From Dehalococcoidia bacterium SM23_28_2 (GTDB taxonomy: Bacteria > Chloroflexota > Dehalococcoidia > SM23-28-2), in assembly GCA_001303545.1 (NCBI GenBank), contig LJUA01000090.1:1-7131 (forward strand): DNA of 7,131 bases. The letters are read 5' to 3'. The translations under genes were made by a program, and so were the position numbers. The notes beneath the pieces were generated by a model. The model saw nothing but the letters and a program-made list of their open reading frames with translations, was not told the origin of the DNA and did not search any database. Below, in pieces: positions 5,747-7,131 of this stretch. Position 1 is the stretch's first letter. Each line of letters starts with the position of its first letter.

Positions 5747-6616
5747 ATGGACAGTGACAACGAGATCAAGGAGGCGGTCGGCGAGCATTACGCCGAGGTC
5801 GCTCGCCAGGCGGCGCAGCGGGCTGCCGCTAGCTGCTGTCAGCCCCAGCCGAGCTGTTGCGCGCCGGCCGAATCTGAGGTTGCTAACCCCACCAGCAGCC
5901 GGCTCTACACGCCGGAGGAGCTGAAGGATGTCCCTCTGGAGGCACTGCTGGCCTCTGCGGGCTGCGGCAACCCGGTGGCCCTGGCCGAACTGCATCCGGG
6001 GGAGGTCGTCCTGGACCTGGGCAGCGGCGGCGGCATCGACGTTCTCCTCTCCGCGAGGCGGGTGGGCCCTAAGGGCAAGGCCTACGGCTTGGACATGGTG
6101 GACGAGATGCTGGAGCTGGCCCGAGAGAACCAGAGGAAGGCGGGCATCGAGAACGCTGAGTTCCTCAAGGGAGAGATGGAGAACATTCCTCTGCCTGACG
6201 ACTCCGTGGATGTGATCATCAGCAACTGTGTGGTGAACCTATCGCCGGACAAGGACCGTGTGCTGCGCGAGGCCTATCGAGTGCTCAAGCCCGGCGGGCG
6301 CCTTGCCATCTCCGATCTGATCACGAGGGGCGACATACCGGCGGAGCTGCGGCGCAATCTGGAGCTGTGGGTGAGCTGCCTGGCCGGAGCGCTGAGAGAA
6401 GATGAGTACGTGGTCAAGCTGAAATCCGTCGGCTTCCAGAAAGTCGGCGTCGAGGTGACGCGCGTGTGGACGCGGGAGGACATTCGAGGGACTGAGGCCG
6501 CAGAGATTGTTGACCGTTTGGAGCCTGGGGCAGGTGAGCAGGCGTTAGGGAGTATTGTCAGCGCGTTCGTGAGGGCACAGAAACCAGCCGCTCGTGCAAC
6601 CGGCTGCTACGGCTAG
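5747..6616 (+). CDS. arsM: Arsenite S-adenosylmethionine methyltransferase
   Basis: This 289-residue cytoplasmic class I methyltransferase should transfer methyl groups from S-adenosylmethionine to As(III), giving methylated and possibly volatile arsenicals. The SAM motif I is VVLDLGSGGGID (87-98). The acidic end of strand 2 is YGLDMVDEML (113-122), and post-I is PLPDDSVDVIISNCVVNLSPDK (148-169). Three cysteines match the As(III)-binding set of ArsM enzymes: Cys73 (SAGCGNP), Cys161 (SNCVVNL) and Cys211 (WVSCLAG). The last two are 50 residues apart, as in characterised algal ArsM from memory. The N-terminus adds two Cys pairs, 30-31 and 37-38, in a Pro/Gln-rich linker, and Cys287 lies near the C-terminus. 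It is cotranscribed with arsR and followed by a terminator, so it is probably induced by arsenic. Confidence 0.95.
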   Translation: MDSDNEIKEAVGEHYAEVARQAAQRAAASCCQPQPSCCAPAESEVANPTSSRLYTPEELKDVPLEALLASAGCGNPVALAELHPGEVVLDLGSGGGIDVLLSARRVGPKGKAYGLDMVDEMLELARENQRKAGIENAEFLKGEMENIPLPDDSVDVIISNCVVNLSPDKDRVLREAYRVLKPGGRLAISDLITRGDIPAELRRNLELWVSCLAGALREDEYVVKLKSVGFQKVGVEVTRVWTREDIRGTEAAEIVDRLEPGAGEQALGSIVSAFVRAQKPAARATGCYG

Positions 6617-6632
6617 GCGCGTTCGGGTAGCG

Positions 6633-6655
6633 ACGGCCCAGGTGGGCGGTTTTTT
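6633..6655 (+). terminator. Rho-independent terminator of arsRM
   Basis: The stem GCCC/GGGC (6636-6639 with 6644-6647) closes an AGGT loop. Two further pairs (6633-6634 with 6649-6650) extend it across one G-G mismatch. A run of six T follows (6650-6655). It sits 17 bases after the arsM stop. The stem is short, so termination may be partial. It does not serve the facing minus-strand gene, which has no T run on its own strand here. Confidence 0.6.
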
Positions 6656-6672
6656 CCGAAGGAAAGGGCATC

Positions 6673-7131
6673 CTAGTCGCCGAGGAGGGTCTCGTAGCCC
6701 AGAGCGATGATCTCCTCCACGTACTCGGAGCGCCAGGAGGGGTTGGGGATGCGCAGGCCGTGCTCGCGGAACCAGCGGTGAAACTTCAGGTACTGCTCCT
6801 CCAAGTGGCGGCGCCAGGCGTTCTCCTGGGCGAAGACCTGGGGATCGACCTCTTCCAGCCGCTTGTCCATGTCCTCGGGGTCCAGGTCCAGTTCTTCTCG
6901 CCAGTAATCGGCCAGATAGTCTAGGCTCTCCTCCAGGTTGCGCTGGCACTCCTCCAAGAGGGCAGCCATCATCCCCTCCTGGCCCACCTTGCGCCCACGC
7001 AGGCGCAGTTCGCGGCCGCAGGACTCGCACAACACCACCAGCTTGCGGGCGTCGCACTCCTGGCGGGGGCTGCAGTCCTGGCAGATAGGGGCAAACTGGC
7101 CGGCTGAAGAGGCACGCGAGTAGCCGACCAT
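6673..7131 (-). CDS. Hypothetical protein with N-terminal CxxC pairs (may extend past right edge)
   Basis: I do not recognise this protein. The frame reads leftward from an ATG at the very edge (7131-7129) to a TAG at 6675-6673, giving 152 residues. The ATG could be the true start or an internal Met. The N-terminal 40 residues carry CQDC (17-20), Cys26 and CESC (35-38), a spacing that could bind zinc or form a small ribbon. The rest is strongly acidic, helical and rich in Trp, Tyr and Leu (for example LDYLADYWREELDLDPEDMDKRLEEVD in the middle), with no membrane segment or signal peptide. It converges on arsM with a 56-base gap. High GC at third positions on this strand and charged, soluble composition support a real gene. 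No functional link to the ars genes is evident. Confidence 0.75.
   Translation of the reverse strand: MVGYSRASSAGQFAPICQDCSPRQECDARKLVVLCESCGRELRLRGRKVGQEGMMAALLEECQRNLEESLDYLADYWREELDLDPEDMDKRLEEVDPQVFAQENAWRRHLEEQYLKFHRWFREHGLRIPNPSWRSEYVEEIIALGYETLLGD

Overview
The window looks like a GC-rich bacterial chromosome fragment, most likely from an uncultured member of the Chloroflexota (Dehalococcoidia or a related class). This rests on gene content, not on a marker gene: a DapL of the Dehalococcoides/thermophile type next to hflX, plus hydrolase-fused class III cyclases of a kind common in such genomes. All genes except the last are on the + strand.

Layout. (1) Positions 2-133 hold the last 43 codons of dapF (diaminopimelate epimerase), entering from the left edge. 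(2) Positions 199-2842 hold two tandem paralogues that each join a degenerate alpha/beta-hydrolase domain to a class III nucleotide cyclase domain. The first is intact. The second has lost about 61 nt around its nucleophile elbow and is split into two frames, which meet at a GTGA stop/start overlap. (3) dapL (LL-diaminopimelate aminotransferase) starts on the last base of the second cyclase's stop codon. (4) hflX (ribosome-associated GTPase) follows, with an ill-defined start codon. (5) An arsenic unit, arsR-arsM, has a clear promoter, an operator-like palindrome and a terminator; arsR appears to be leaderless. (6) A minus-strand gene for an unrecognised Cys-pair protein runs to the right edge.

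How the parts fit. DapL makes LL-diaminopimelate and DapF epimerises it to meso-diaminopimelate, so the cyclase pair sits inside a lysine/cell-wall precursor cluster. One-base stop/start overlaps (TGATG, TAATG) join cyclase 1, cyclase 2 and dapL, so they are probably cotranscribed and translationally coupled. The ars unit is independent: ArsR should repress itself and arsM until trivalent arsenic binds, and ArsM then methylates the arsenic. No arsenite pump or arsenate reductase is in the window.

The points most worth a second look are the loss of hydrolase catalytic residues in both cyclase fusions, the broken but possibly still translated second copy, its position between dapF and dapL, the leaderless arsR with overlapping operator, and the missing conventional start of hflX. 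I found no tRNA, rRNA, CRISPR array or insertion sequence, and no gene-free stretch longer than about 65 bases.
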